Source: Planctomycetota bacterium
Lineage (GTDB): Bacteria > Planctomycetota > UBA8108 > UBA1146 > JAJFFE01
Length of the DNA stretch: 37,494 nucleotides
Assembly (NCBI GenBank): GCA_021776775.1
Contig: JAJFFE010000064.1
Coordinates: 1 to 37,494 of the forward strand
Direction of reading: 5' to 3'
This document shows, piece by piece, positions 14,851-22,000 of this stretch (the first letter of the stretch is position 1; the number at the start of each line of letters is the position of its first letter). The position numbers and the translations under genes are program-made. The notes below the pieces were generated by a model. That model was not told the origin of the DNA, ran no database searches, and saw only the letters and a program-made list of their open reading frames with translations.

Positions 14851-15293
14851 TGGATGAGCCCAAGCACATCGGGGAAGTCATCGGCGAGGTCTTCGAGGAT
14901 CTGCCCGCGGCAATCAGTGGCGAGCTTGACCACCGAGAGAAGCCGGAGCCGTTCGACGAAACCCGCTACCGAAGACTGCGGCGTCTGCACGCCCCCTACG
15001 GCGAAAGCGAATTCCCCCATCGCAAAAAGCGCACAGCGAAGCGACTGCGCGAGCACATCCTGACGGTCGTGGACGCCATGTACGCGCGAGACCAGGAGGT
15101 AGTCGAGGTCCGTGTCGTCTTCTTCAACCTCTATCGCTGCGCCATGCGGGGCAAGACCGCCGACGGATACGTTTCGCACAACATGCACGCGAGCACGATC
15201 GCGAGTATGGAGTCCCGGGGCTGGATCACGCGCACGCGAATGTTCCGCGGACTCCGATTCTACGACATCGACATGGCGAAGGTGATGGCGTGA
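14850..15293 (+). CDS. Hypothetical winged-helix-like protein
   Basis: A 147-residue protein from GTG 14850, sharing a base with the helicase stop (TAGTG). The N-terminus is acidic. Residues 60-147 contain helices (TAKRLREHILTVVDAMY, VRVVFFNLYRCAMRG) and a pattern STIASMESRGWI followed by strands (TRTRMFRGLRFYDI), like the recognition helix and wing of a winged-helix domain. Function unknown; replication accessory or regulator. Confidence 0.55.
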   Translation: MDEPKHIGEVIGEVFEDLPAAISGELDHREKPEPFDETRYRRLRRLHAPYGESEFPHRKKRTAKRLREHILTVVDAMYARDQEVVEVRVVFFNLYRCAMRGKTADGYVSHNMHASTIASMESRGWITRTRMFRGLRFYDIDMAKVMA

Positions 15294-15694
15294 AAGACCT
15301 CCTGTCGATCATGGAAGATGCTCGGCCCGACCCGAGGCGGAAGCACGGGACGGTGCTGGACCAAGCCGCGAAGCGAGAACTCAAGGGCATCCACTACCAG
15401 GAAACATCTCGCGAGGCGTGGGCGAGCTTCATGCCAAAGAGTGCCACGACGGATGCGGCAATCATCGAGCACATAGACCGCTCCGGAACGAAGGGGATGG
15501 CTGATTGCGAAGTGGAGGCGGCCACGGGAATCTCTCACCAGACCGTCTCCGGTAACCGAAGGCATCTAGTGGAACGCGGACTGATAAAGCCCACGAACAC
15601 ATTCGGGAGAACGAAGTCTGGCCGTAAAGCAATCCGCTGGGTGTGCGCTTGGCACTTCGACCCAAAGATCCATGCAAACCGAGAGGGCGCATAG
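15290..15694 (+). CDS. Winged-helix DNA-binding protein
   Basis: A 134-residue protein from GTG 15290 (GTGA overlap). The helix-turn-helix is clear: DAAIIEHIDRSGTKGMADCE, then ATGISHQTVSGNRRHLVERG, followed by a wing (LIKPTNTFGRTKSGRKAIRWV). The N-terminal 50 residues are helical. It lies between replication and recombination genes, and could be a transcription regulator or a replication accessory protein. Confidence 0.6.
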   Translation: MKDLLSIMEDARPDPRRKHGTVLDQAAKRELKGIHYQETSREAWASFMPKSATTDAAIIEHIDRSGTKGMADCEVEAATGISHQTVSGNRRHLVERGLIKPTNTFGRTKSGRKAIRWVCAWHFDPKIHANREGA

Positions 15695-16035
15695 TGGCAT
15701 CCCGACAGCTCAAGTGGCGCCCCAAGAGAGGCGCCCGAATCAAGGTCTCCCCGAAAGACGAGCGCACCCGCGGCGAGATCGTCTTCGACTCCAAAAAGGA
15801 AGCGAGGTATTGGGACGAGATGCAAGTCCTCAAGCGGACCGGAGAAGTGTTGATGGTACTGCGACAAGTCCCTTTCGATCTCCCCGGTGGCGTCAAGTAC
15901 CGGCTGGATTTCCAAGTATTCTACGCCGATGGAAACGTCGAGTTCGTTGACGTCAAGGGCATGCGCACCGAGGTCTACAAGATCAAGAAGAAGCAGGTCG
16001 AAGCGTTGTACCCCATTCAGATCGAGGAGAGATGA
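15694..16035 (+). CDS. DUF1064-type nuclease-like protein
   Basis: A 113-residue protein from GTG 15694 (TAGTG overlap). It has the DUF1064 layout: IVFDSKKEARYWDEMQVLKR, then LRQVPFDLPGGVKYRLDFQV, then VEFVDVKGMRTEVYKIKKKQ and a terminal YPIQIEE. Glu at SKKEA, Asp in YRLDF and D-x-K in VDVKG are the likely PD-(D/E)XK metal-site residues. Phage members are thought to act as structure-specific endonucleases (T7 endonuclease I or resolvase-like). It fits a replication/recombination cassette. Confidence 0.78.
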   Translation: MASRQLKWRPKRGARIKVSPKDERTRGEIVFDSKKEARYWDEMQVLKRTGEVLMVLRQVPFDLPGGVKYRLDFQVFYADGNVEFVDVKGMRTEVYKIKKKQVEALYPIQIEER

Positions 16036-16247
16036 CCACCCCCCTCCTAGTCAACCGCGAACAGCTCGCCGAACTCCTCGGGGTATCGGAGGGCACTATC
16101 CGCAAGCTCGAAATACACGCTCGCCTGCCAGGACGGGTGCGCCTGACGTCTAAGCCGCAATGGGCTGTAAACGAAATCCGCGCATGGGTGGATGCTGGGT
16201 GCCCCGCGAAGAACGAGTGGGCGCGACTTCGGAGCGAGTCGGCATGA
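16032..16247 (+). CDS. AlpA/MerR-type helix-turn-helix, candidate excisionase
   Basis: A 71-residue protein, ATGA overlap with the gene before. The N-terminus VNREQLAELLGVSEGTIRKL is a standard helix-turn-helix of the AlpA/excisionase group; the wing PGRVRLTSKPQWAVNEIRAW then WVDAGCP matches the end of that domain. Such proteins bend DNA at attachment sites as recombination directionality factors or regulate prophage genes. It lies 1.9 kb before the integrase in the same row, which supports but does not prove excisionase function. Confidence 0.65.
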   Translation: MTTPLLVNREQLAELLGVSEGTIRKLEIHARLPGRVRLTSKPQWAVNEIRAWVDAGCPAKNEWARLRSESA

Positions 16248-16420
16248 GCACCGCAGAGGGCACAGCAAAGATGCTGGACGAGATATGCGAGCGGTGGTTT
16301 CGGCTGCCGGACGAGGATCAGCGAGCACTGCTGACCTACGCGCGCATGGCCGACAAAGGCGCGGTGTCTAGGCCCGCCGTGGACTACAGCGATGCGAAGG
16401 GTAAGACGCCGAAGCGATGA
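16244..16420 (+). CDS. Small hypothetical protein
   Basis: A 58-residue protein (MSTAEGTAKMLDEICERW), ATGA overlaps at both ends. Helical first half with RLPDEDQRALLTYARM, basic tail ending KTPKR. Not recognised. Confidence 0.55.
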   Translation: MSTAEGTAKMLDEICERWFRLPDEDQRALLTYARMADKGAVSRPAVDYSDAKGKTPKR

Positions 16421-16629
16421 GTCCCAACCCCTTATTCGTCCAGGCACCCCCCACGCTAGCGGGCTGGTACCCAGTCATCCGATCGGAGGGGCACTCGTGG
16501 GAGCCGTTCTATTTCTCAAAGGACTCGGGCAAGAAGTGGATCTGCTTCGAGGGCGATCACGCGGACACCTGGGACTCGTACGTGCGCGACGGCGCGCTTG
16601 TCAACCACACTCGATTGGAGCCGAAATGA
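16417..16629 (+). CDS. Small hypothetical protein
   Basis: A 70-residue protein, ATGA overlaps at both ends. It is rich in aromatic residues (GWYPVIRSEGHSWEPFYFSK, then KWICFEGD) and beta-type in look. No family recognised; overlaps support that it is translated. Confidence 0.55.
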   Translation: MSPNPLFVQAPPTLAGWYPVIRSEGHSWEPFYFSKDSGKKWICFEGDHADTWDSYVRDGALVNHTRLEPK

Positions 16630-16850
16630 CCCTGCAAAAAAACACCGTCGTCGATGGGCGACACCTGCCCGCGTATTCGCCGACGACACTGACGCTCCTG
16701 TTTGTCTACGCCTTCACCGATGAGCATCCGTGGCGGGCGTGGGTTCTTGGTGCTGTCGGGATGCTTGTTGTGATCCGATGGCTCATGTGGCTCTCCTCGC
16801 TGGCGGAGAACACGGCCGAGCCGGAGTGGAAGCGGGAGGGTGGACGGTGA
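16626..16850 (+). CDS. Small membrane protein
   Basis: A 74-residue protein, ATGA overlap with the preceding gene. Two hydrophobic stretches: about residues 20-30 (LTLLFVYAF) and 40-58 (VLGAVGMLVVIRWLMWLSSL), followed by a charged tail (EPEWKREGGR). Probably one or two membrane helices. It lies far from the holin-like gene, so a role in lysis cannot be assumed. Confidence 0.55.
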   Translation: MTLQKNTVVDGRHLPAYSPTTLTLLFVYAFTDEHPWRAWVLGAVGMLVVIRWLMWLSSLAENTAEPEWKREGGR

Positions 16851-17455
16851 GTCGGCTAAACTGGAAGCAGGCGCAATCTCTGGTGTCTGACAATCCATGC
16901 AAGTCTCTGCCCACAATAATCCTCGAAGTCCAGGAGCGCACGGCGAGGGAGTGTGCGGGGATTGCGGCTAAACGGGACGCTGACGCCTGCAACGCCGACG
17001 TGAGGCTTACCTCTGCATACATCTCCGCAGAAATTGAGGCCGCCTACCTCACCGAAGAGGAGCAGCGCCCCACTGTGCATGAAATCGTCGAGGACGCCAG
17101 AATGGGCGTGGCCGGGGACGTTCCCCCGTCGGGCCTAGATATCCCAATGCCCAAGTGTAAGCCAGCGCGAGAAGAAGAGGAGCCTGAGAAGCTCTGGCGG
17201 CACAGCCTAAAGTGGGACGGGGTTCGCAATAGGTGCTCCCACTGCGGCTGCGCGGTCCCCCTGTCTGTCGCATCGGTATCAAACGAAGGTGAGTGCCCAG
17301 GCCCGGAGCACTTGAGACGCAAGGAAGAGTTCAGCGGTACGCGCAAGCCCGAGTCCGTCTGGCTATCCGTTTTCAGGGAGGCAATGCGCGCCGGACTCGA
17401 ACTAGGTTGCGCAATGAGATTCGCAGACGAGGCGGATCGTCACGAATCAAAGTGA
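16847..17455 (+). CDS. Hypothetical protein with zinc-ribbon-like centre
   Basis: A 202-residue protein from GTG 16847 (GTGA overlap); a longer in-frame start would overlap the membrane protein by 120 nt. The N-terminal half is helical (SLPTIILEVQERTAREC), followed by an acidic region (EEEEPEKLW). At about residues 125-150 it has NRCSHCGCAVPLS with a later Cys (ECPG), a typical single zinc ribbon of small phage proteins. The C-terminal helix region resembles VWLSVFREAMRAGLELG. Function unknown. Confidence 0.55.
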   Translation: MSRLNWKQAQSLVSDNPCKSLPTIILEVQERTARECAGIAAKRDADACNADVRLTSAYISAEIEAAYLTEEEQRPTVHEIVEDARMGVAGDVPPSGLDIPMPKCKPAREEEEPEKLWRHSLKWDGVRNRCSHCGCAVPLSVASVSNEGECPGPEHLRRKEEFSGTRKPESVWLSVFREAMRAGLELGCAMRFADEADRHESK

Positions 17456-17682
17456 CCACCAAGTGCCCCCACAGCGGCTTCGCAAGAGTCGCCCTTTGCT
17501 CAAGTGCCGACGAGCCCTACGGCTGCGTCAACTGCGGGTACTGCGGTCAGTTCATGGGGACAGTGGAGTACGGCGCTGCTTACAAGGCACTACGCCTAGC
17601 CAAAGAAACAGATGGGCGCGTCGAGTTCGTAAGCCGCGAACTGCGCGTCTTTCCCGACCCGGAGAAAGATACAGATGGGTAA
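17452..17682 (+). CDS. Small Cys-rich hypothetical protein
   Basis: A 76-residue protein from GTG 17452 (GTGA overlap). It has CPHSGFARVALCSS and CVNCGYCGQF, five to six cysteines able to hold one zinc, then a helix (AAYKALRLAKETD) and a strand pair. Likely a small metal-binding phage protein, partner or duplicate in style of the zinc-ribbon part of the preceding gene. Confidence 0.55.
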   Translation: MTTKCPHSGFARVALCSSADEPYGCVNCGYCGQFMGTVEYGAAYKALRLAKETDGRVEFVSRELRVFPDPEKDTDG

Positions 17683-17938
17683 GCGCAACAGCGGGTGGTA
17701 CAGAAAGCGGAACGAACAGGCTCGGGAGTGCACCCAGGCGCGGGCTATCGTCGGCATGGGCACTGCCACGTCGAACCTGCTCGCAATGGCGCAGAGGAAG
17801 GCCCAAGCCGAGCTGATCGCGGAAAAGGGCTTGAAGCGGTGGAACCGACTGTGCGCAACGACCCGCGCTCTGGAGATCGGGAGGCGGATTCGGACTAGCC
17901 GGGCGGAGGCGCTGAAGAAGTTCGAGGATGTGGCTTGA
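17675..17938 (+). CDS. Small basic helical protein
   Basis: An 87-residue protein overlapping the previous gene by 8 nt. Arg/Lys/Ala-rich helices: KRNSGWYRKRNEQAREC, LLAMAQRKAQAELIAEKGL, IRTSRAEALKKFEDVA. It immediately precedes the integrase (34 nt gap). Basic charge suggests nucleic-acid binding; not recognised. Confidence 0.5.
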   Translation: MGKRNSGWYRKRNEQARECTQARAIVGMGTATSNLLAMAQRKAQAELIAEKGLKRWNRLCATTRALEIGRRIRTSRAEALKKFEDVA

Positions 17939-17972
17939 TCCTGGATCGGCCAGGCCACGGTAGGATCCGACC

Positions 17973-19199
17973 ATGAGGATCTTCCACGCGACCTACACGA
18001 GCAAGGGAGAAACCAAGACCTGCCAGGGCTTCACCGTCTCGTTTTACGACAGAAATGGACGCGAGAGGCGATGGGGCGCAGGGCGACACAGGGCAGTCGC
18101 GGAGTTGGCTGCACGAATGCTGCTGAGGCTCGACTCGATGGCTGAGGCCGGCCTGGTTCCGGACGCCCCCATTGTTGATTGGATATCTAGGCTGCCGCCA
18201 AGGAAGGTCAACCTATTGCAGAGATGGGGCCTCATCTCAACGGAGCGCACGGCGGCCCTGGCCCCTATCAAGGAGCACGTCGATCGCTGGCTCGAAACGG
18301 TTGCCTTTGAGGGCGCGTCGGATCGACACGTAGCTCAAACGAAGAAGCGCGTCGATCGGTTGCTGAAGGAGGCGAGTGCTTCCCGGTGGTCTAGCATAAC
18401 GACAACGGCAATCACGCGGGCACTGGGGAGGCTGAAGAGTGAGGGAGCCGGAAGGGAGCCCAAACCCCTGTCTGCCCGCACACAGGGCTATTACGTCCAG
18501 GCGCTAAGGCAGTTCTGCCGCTGGATGGTGCGCGAGGGCTTTGCCTCTTCCGATCCGCTTGTGTCCCTCGGGAAGCCGACATCAAGCCAAGACTTTGAGC
18601 GACGCGCATTGACCGAGGAAGAGATCCGAGCTCTGATCCTGTCTGTCGATGGCGAACGCGCCCTGCTATACCGACTCGCTACGGAGACGGGTTTTCGCAA
18701 AGGAGAGTTGCGCGCCCTCCAAGTGCAGCATCTTCACCTTGCCGAAACAGGAAACGCCTGGGTTGAGATCCCGGGCGCCAAGACGAAGAACAAGAAAAAG
18801 GCAAGGCTCCCCCTCCTCGCCTCAACCGCAGAGCTTCTTCATGAGCACACCAAAGGCCAAAGACCGGAGGCTGCGGTTCTGGCGCTGCCCAGGTGGTTCA
18901 AGTTTGCGGTGCATCTCCGGGCAGACCTTGAGGCTGTCGGCGTCGATGTGGCGGACCACGTGGCCGGGCGGGTCGACTTCCATTGCCTTCGAGTGAGCTT
19001 TGTCACCCGGCTGGCGGATCTCGGTGTGGACCTTCACACACTCCAGGGCATGGCCCGCCACGAGGACTACAAGACCACAAACAGACACTACGTGAAGCTC
19101 CAGGATTCGAAGAAGCGCGCCGCGCTGGAGCTGCTCCCCCCGCTCGATGGCGACAAAAAACGCCAAGATACGCGCCAAGCTCAATCTTCGGAGCAATGA
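17973..19199 (+). CDS. int: Tyrosine integrase
   Basis: A 408-residue phage-type tyrosine recombinase. Residues 1-95 form an arm-binding-like N-terminal domain; residues 100-205 are a core-binding domain (RTQGYYVQALRQFCRWMVRE). The catalytic domain shows Arg242 in TGFRKGELRAL, a Lys in the KNKKKARLPL hairpin, His337-x-x-Arg340 in HCLRVSFVTRL, His363 in MARHEDY and the nucleophile Tyr373 in RHYVKL. It ends 47 nt before a tRNA-His 3' fragment oriented on the opposite strand. It catalyses site-specific integration and, with a directionality factor, excision. The last codons contain one putative arm-site pair (19161-19179). Confidence 0.93.
   Translation: MRIFHATYTSKGETKTCQGFTVSFYDRNGRERRWGAGRHRAVAELAARMLLRLDSMAEAGLVPDAPIVDWISRLPPRKVNLLQRWGLISTERTAALAPIKEHVDRWLETVAFEGASDRHVAQTKKRVDRLLKEASASRWSSITTTAITRALGRLKSEGAGREPKPLSARTQGYYVQALRQFCRWMVREGFASSDPLVSLGKPTSSQDFERRALTEEEIRALILSVDGERALLYRLATETGFRKGELRALQVQHLHLAETGNAWVEIPGAKTKNKKKARLPLLASTAELLHEHTKGQRPEAAVLALPRWFKFAVHLRADLEAVGVDVADHVAGRVDFHCLRVSFVTRLADLGVDLHTLQGMARHEDYKTTNRHYVKLQDSKKRAALELLPPLDGDKKRQDTRQAQSSEQ
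19161..19179 (+). repeat. Putative integrase arm sites, left pair
   Basis: Two CGCCAAG copies 12 bp apart (CGCCAAGAT at 19161-19169 and CGCCAAGC at 19173-19180), preceded by an A-tract, inside the end of the integrase gene. The same 12-bp-spaced pair with A-tract recurs at 19409-19429, on the other side of the tRNA core. Direct repeats flanking a core at 60-130 bp are typical of tyrosine-integrase arm sites. Confidence 0.6.
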
Positions 19200-19246
19200 G
19201 GGATCCTAGGAAACACTCCAAAATCGGCCCTCAGAGGGTCAAGGAG

Positions 19247-19297
19247 TGGGGTGAGCGAGGGGAATCGAACCCCCGACCTCCGGAACCACAATCCGGC
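19247..19297 (-). other. attP: attP core: 3' part of tRNA-His(GTG)
   Basis: Minus strand from the anticodon arm to the 3' end: stem CCGGA/TCCGG with loop TTGTGGT (anticodon GTG, His), variable AGGTC, T arm GGGGG-TTCGATT-CCCCT, acceptor strand CGCTCAC, discriminator C73 (typical of tRNA-His) and encoded CCA. No D arm or 5' acceptor strand is found upstream, so it is not a complete tRNA. Such a fragment beside an integrase is the identity segment that rebuilds the host tRNA gene on integration. Crossover is expected in or near the anticodon loop. Confidence 0.82.
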
Positions 19298-19377
19298 GAA
19301 GGGTCGCCGCAGGCTCCACGGTGAAGCCTGGAATGGGCCTCACGAGCCCCAATGCGCACATGGCGACACCAGCAGGC

Positions 19378-19429
19378 CGCCAAGCCTCGTCCGGTTGAGA
19401 TTAAAAAGCGCCAAGATTCGCGCCAAGAT
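19378..19429 (+). repeat. Putative integrase arm sites, right cluster
   Basis: CGCCAAGAT at 19409-19417 and 19421-19429 (12-bp spacing, preceded by TTAAAAAG), plus a single CGCCAAGC at 19378-19385. This matches the left pair in motif, spacing, orientation and A-tract. Nothing else in 19298-19507 looks coding; two short inverted repeats (AGGCT...AGCCT and GGGC...GCCC) lie at 19311-19349. Confidence 0.6.
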
Positions 19430-19507
19430 TTTCTATAGGACTTTGCGACTTACAAGCACCCTCCGAGCGTTTCCGTCGCTCCATATGGAGTGTCCCGCAT
19501 CCGCGCG

Positions 19508-19864
19508 TCAACCACCGTTCTCCTTCAACCCCTGGACCACCTGCCAAAGAATGTAGACGGCCAGGGAACCGAAGATCTTCAGCCCCGTGTTGCGAAGCGA
19601 CCTGTTGGTCTCAGCCGAGTCGGCGGCCAGCTTCTCCAGAACTTTGACCCTACCTAGAACCCCATCCTTCCCATGCAGGGTGTCCGCGTTCCGATGGGCG
19701 TGCCGGCTGGTGCTACTGAGGGTCCCCCGGTCGATGATCGCCTCGGCCTTGATGTCTGAGATTGCCGCGCCTGCTGACGCGATTCGCTCTTGCATTTCTT
19801 CTTGGTCCTGTTTGTGCCGCTCGATACGTTCGTGGAGTAGCTCTAGGCTGGGGATGTCGCTCAT
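19508..19864 (-). CDS. XhlA-like coiled-coil membrane protein
   Basis: A 118-residue protein from ATG 19864 (ATGA overlap). Residues 5-90 are a coiled coil (LELLHERIERHKQDQEEMQE, LGRVKVLEKLAADSAET), and a single C-terminal transmembrane helix follows (LKIFGSLAVYILWQVV) with a short tail. This is the layout of XhlA/haemolysin-type phage proteins that accompany holins, although the family was not confirmed. It is the last late gene before attP, a normal position for lysis accessory genes. Confidence 0.55.
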   Translation of the reverse strand: MSDIPSLELLHERIERHKQDQEEMQERIASAGAAISDIKAEAIIDRGTLSSTSRHAHRNADTLHGKDGVLGRVKVLEKLAADSAETNRSLRNTGLKIFGSLAVYILWQVVQGLKENGG

Positions 19865-20241
19865 GCTGAAACGATGTACCAAAGGCCGTCGGTCGAGTCG
19901 TAAGAGACCGTGACGCGGTTGTATTGGGCAGAGAGTGCGTAGGTGCCAGCTCCGTCGATGTTGTTTCCGTTGCCGTCAACGGTCACGGCGTTGGCAGACG
20001 AATCGGTCTTCTTGACCGTGTAGGTGTCCCCATCCGATGGAGTCGCCGGCAGCGTCACCGAAAAGGCCGCTGTGGTCGCGTCCGCCAGCACCATGTCGGC
20101 ATTCTTCGCGAGCGTCACCGCCGTCGAGACGTGCAGGTTTGTGGCAAAGCCGATGGCGGCCATGTCGGCGTCATACTTTGCGGGGAAGTCGCTTCCAGGG
20201 CCCGTAGGAACCAACGATGCAGTCTTGGCGATGTCGCTCAT
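19861..20241 (-). CDS. Small tail-fibre-associated beta protein
   Basis: A 127-residue protein from ATG 20241, sharing a base with the upstream TAA. After a helical N-terminus, residues 45-127 follow the repeated-strand pattern seen in phage fibre or appendage domains: FSVTLPATPSDGDTYTVKKT, then NAVTVDGNGNNIDGAG, YALSAQYNRVTVSYDSTDG and a final WYIVSA. Likely a virion appendage protein acting with the fibre gene upstream. Confidence 0.65.
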   Translation of the reverse strand: MSDIAKTASLVPTGPGSDFPAKYDADMAAIGFATNLHVSTAVTLAKNADMVLADATTAAFSVTLPATPSDGDTYTVKKTDSSANAVTVDGNGNNIDGAGTYALSAQYNRVTVSYDSTDGLWYIVSA

Positions 20242-21644
20242 TAGGTTGCTCTCCTCTTTAGCTCGATTTCGACGAAGACTTGCCCGGTAACGGTCCCAGA
20301 TGTGCAATACACAAAAAGGGCATCGTCTGCATCAAAGTCCAAGTCCGTGGCAGTGCCGCTGGCAACTCGGCTAGCTGTAACAACCATGTTGTCATGCTGG
20401 GTGACTGTGGCTGCTGGTGTAGTTTTCCGAATTTGGTAGGTTCCCGTGGATGTGTTCTTGCACCTAACCGCGAAGCCAACAGCGGTACAGTCCCACTTGA
20501 GCGGCCAGCCTGCGCCGCCACCACCGGCCTGGCCGTGAATGAGCCCCGCCTGGTTGATGGACCAGTTATTCTTGGCGCAGGAGAAACTCACCTTGTCCGT
20601 GTAGGAGAGCCACTTAGAGCGGGACGAGTCGTAATAGAATCCCGCCTTCAGGTCTGTTCGGTAGAACGACTGCCCCTCGGACGGAACGCCTGGAAAGCTG
20701 GTCCCGCTTGCGCCATGGGCGATTGCTTCGCCGATGTCTGTCACCGCCAGGCCGCCAGCCCCATAGTAGGGCAAGGTCCCGCTTGTGAATGTGGCTATCG
20801 TGACGTCGCCTGCATTCGGCCGCGCAACCATTGTGTTGGCGCCCATCGATAGTTCTGTGACACTTCCAATCGATGCACCTGTCGCCAGAACCCGGTTTGC
20901 CCCCACGGCAGCCCACGCATTCGCCAGGATTGCGTCCCCTGTGAGTGCTGTCGGCGGCCCCGTTCCGGAAGCAACGCCGCGACCGATCATCTCGCCCTGC
21001 GCCATGTTCGCCAATTTGGCAAGAGCAAGGGACGCATTTGCGATCCTGGCCGCCGCAAGAGTTCCGGTTGTCAGGTCTGTTGCCGATCCACTGAGCGCTA
21101 CAGCAGCCAGCTCGGTTGTGTCGAGGGTCGTCTCAATCCAAACAGCCAGGGTCGCCATGGCGTCAACACACCGATACGCCTCGTCGGCCGTGATGTCGAC
21201 CCAGATAGACCCGACCTCAAAAACACCGTTGCCCGAAGTGTTGGCGCTGTCGTCGTTGCCTGTCGGCGCAGTAGTCGCGTCAATCTTGTTCGCGCCACCA
21301 AGCAGAGCCGCGAGCTTGCTCTTTTCGGCATCCGTGAAGGCGTTTGTGTCGGCCTCACCCTCGTACGCGACCTTGATCTCCGCGCCGGTCTGGTCGTCCG
21401 TATAGCCAGAGTCATTCGTGAGAGCGCTTACGTTGTCGCCAGGCTGCAACGCGCTAGCAATGGCTGTGCGCTCTGCGTCGGTCAGGATCTTGGTGGTCGC
21501 CCCCTCGACCATGTTGTCCATGTCAAAAGCGTCCCCGGCGACCACGGTCGGATCGTAGGTGGCCGCAAGCATGTCCCCCGATCCGCCTCCTGCTGCCGGT
21601 TTCAAGCCACTAACAGGGCCAGGGATTCTAATCCGCTCGGTCAT
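20241..21644 (-). CDS. Tail fibre protein
   Basis: A 467-residue protein from ATG 21644 (ATGA overlap). It has typical fibre sequence: [20 protein letters not shown], the common motif [13 protein letters not shown], Thr/Ala/Gly-rich repeats ([20 protein letters not shown]), [13 protein letters not shown] and a beta-rich C-terminus. The N-terminal proline/glycine region ([16 protein letters not shown]) probably attaches to the tail tip. It would contact the host surface. Confidence 0.75.
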   Translation of the reverse strand: MTERIRIPGPVSGLKPAAGGGSGDMLAATYDPTVVAGDAFDMDNMVEGATTKILTDAERTAIASALQPGDNVSALTNDSGYTDDQTGAEIKVAYEGEADTNAFTDAEKSKLAALLGGANKIDATTAPTGNDDSANTSGNGVFEVGSIWVDITADEAYRCVDAMATLAVWIETTLDTTELAAVALSGSATDLTTGTLAAARIANASLALAKLANMAQGEMIGRGVASGTGPPTALTGDAILANAWAAVGANRVLATGASIGSVTELSMGANTMVARPNAGDVTIATFTSGTLPYYGAGGLAVTDIGEAIAHGASGTSFPGVPSEGQSFYRTDLKAGFYYDSSRSKWLSYTDKVSFSCAKNNWSINQAGLIHGQAGGGGAGWPLKWDCTAVGFAVRCKNTSTGTYQIRKTTPAATVTQHDNMVVTASRVASGTATDLDFDADDALFVYCTSGTVTGQVFVEIELKRRAT

Positions 21645-22000
21645 TTGGGGGTGAGCGTGTTCGAGTAGCCGGAGATGGTGACGACGTTCGTGGTGCCCGG
21701 CTTCGCCTTGACGGTCAGGCCGTTTTGCAGCGTCATTCCTGGGCAGACAAGCGCGGTTTCGTGTGCGCCAAGGGAATGGTGTTGCTCGTCACCAGGCGAA
21801 GAAGTGCCACCCAAGTACAGCGCCAGAGTCACCGATGAAGAGCTGGTGTTCGAAGCCCAGATCCACACTTCCTCCATTACCCCAGCGTCAGCCGAGACCG
21901 TGTGAACGGCATCGCCAGATCCCGTGGTGGTCGCCAGGAGGATGGGGCGCCCGTCGGTTGACAAGGAAAGGACGCTGCGGCTGTGGGCGTATTGGCTCAA
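21641..22000 (-). CDS. Small tail-tip-associated beta protein
   Basis: A 119-residue protein from TTG 22000, overlapping the hub stop as TTGA. It is beta-rich ([38 protein letters not shown]) and resembles small phage appendage or virion-decoration proteins. Position between hub and fibre genes supports a tail-tip role. The TTG start is unusual but fits the overlap, and no better start is near. Confidence 0.6.
   Translation of the reverse strand: MSQYAHSRSVLSLSTDGRPILLATTTGSGDAVHTVSADAGVMEEVWIWASNTSSSSVTLALYLGGTSSPGDEQHHSLGAHETALVCPGMTLQNGLTVKAKPGTTNVVTISGYSNTLTPK

Noticed and set aside
19247..19349. A complete tRNA-His gene
   Set aside because: Only anticodon arm to CCA is present; no D arm or 5' acceptor strand matching CGCTCAC occurs upstream on the minus strand.
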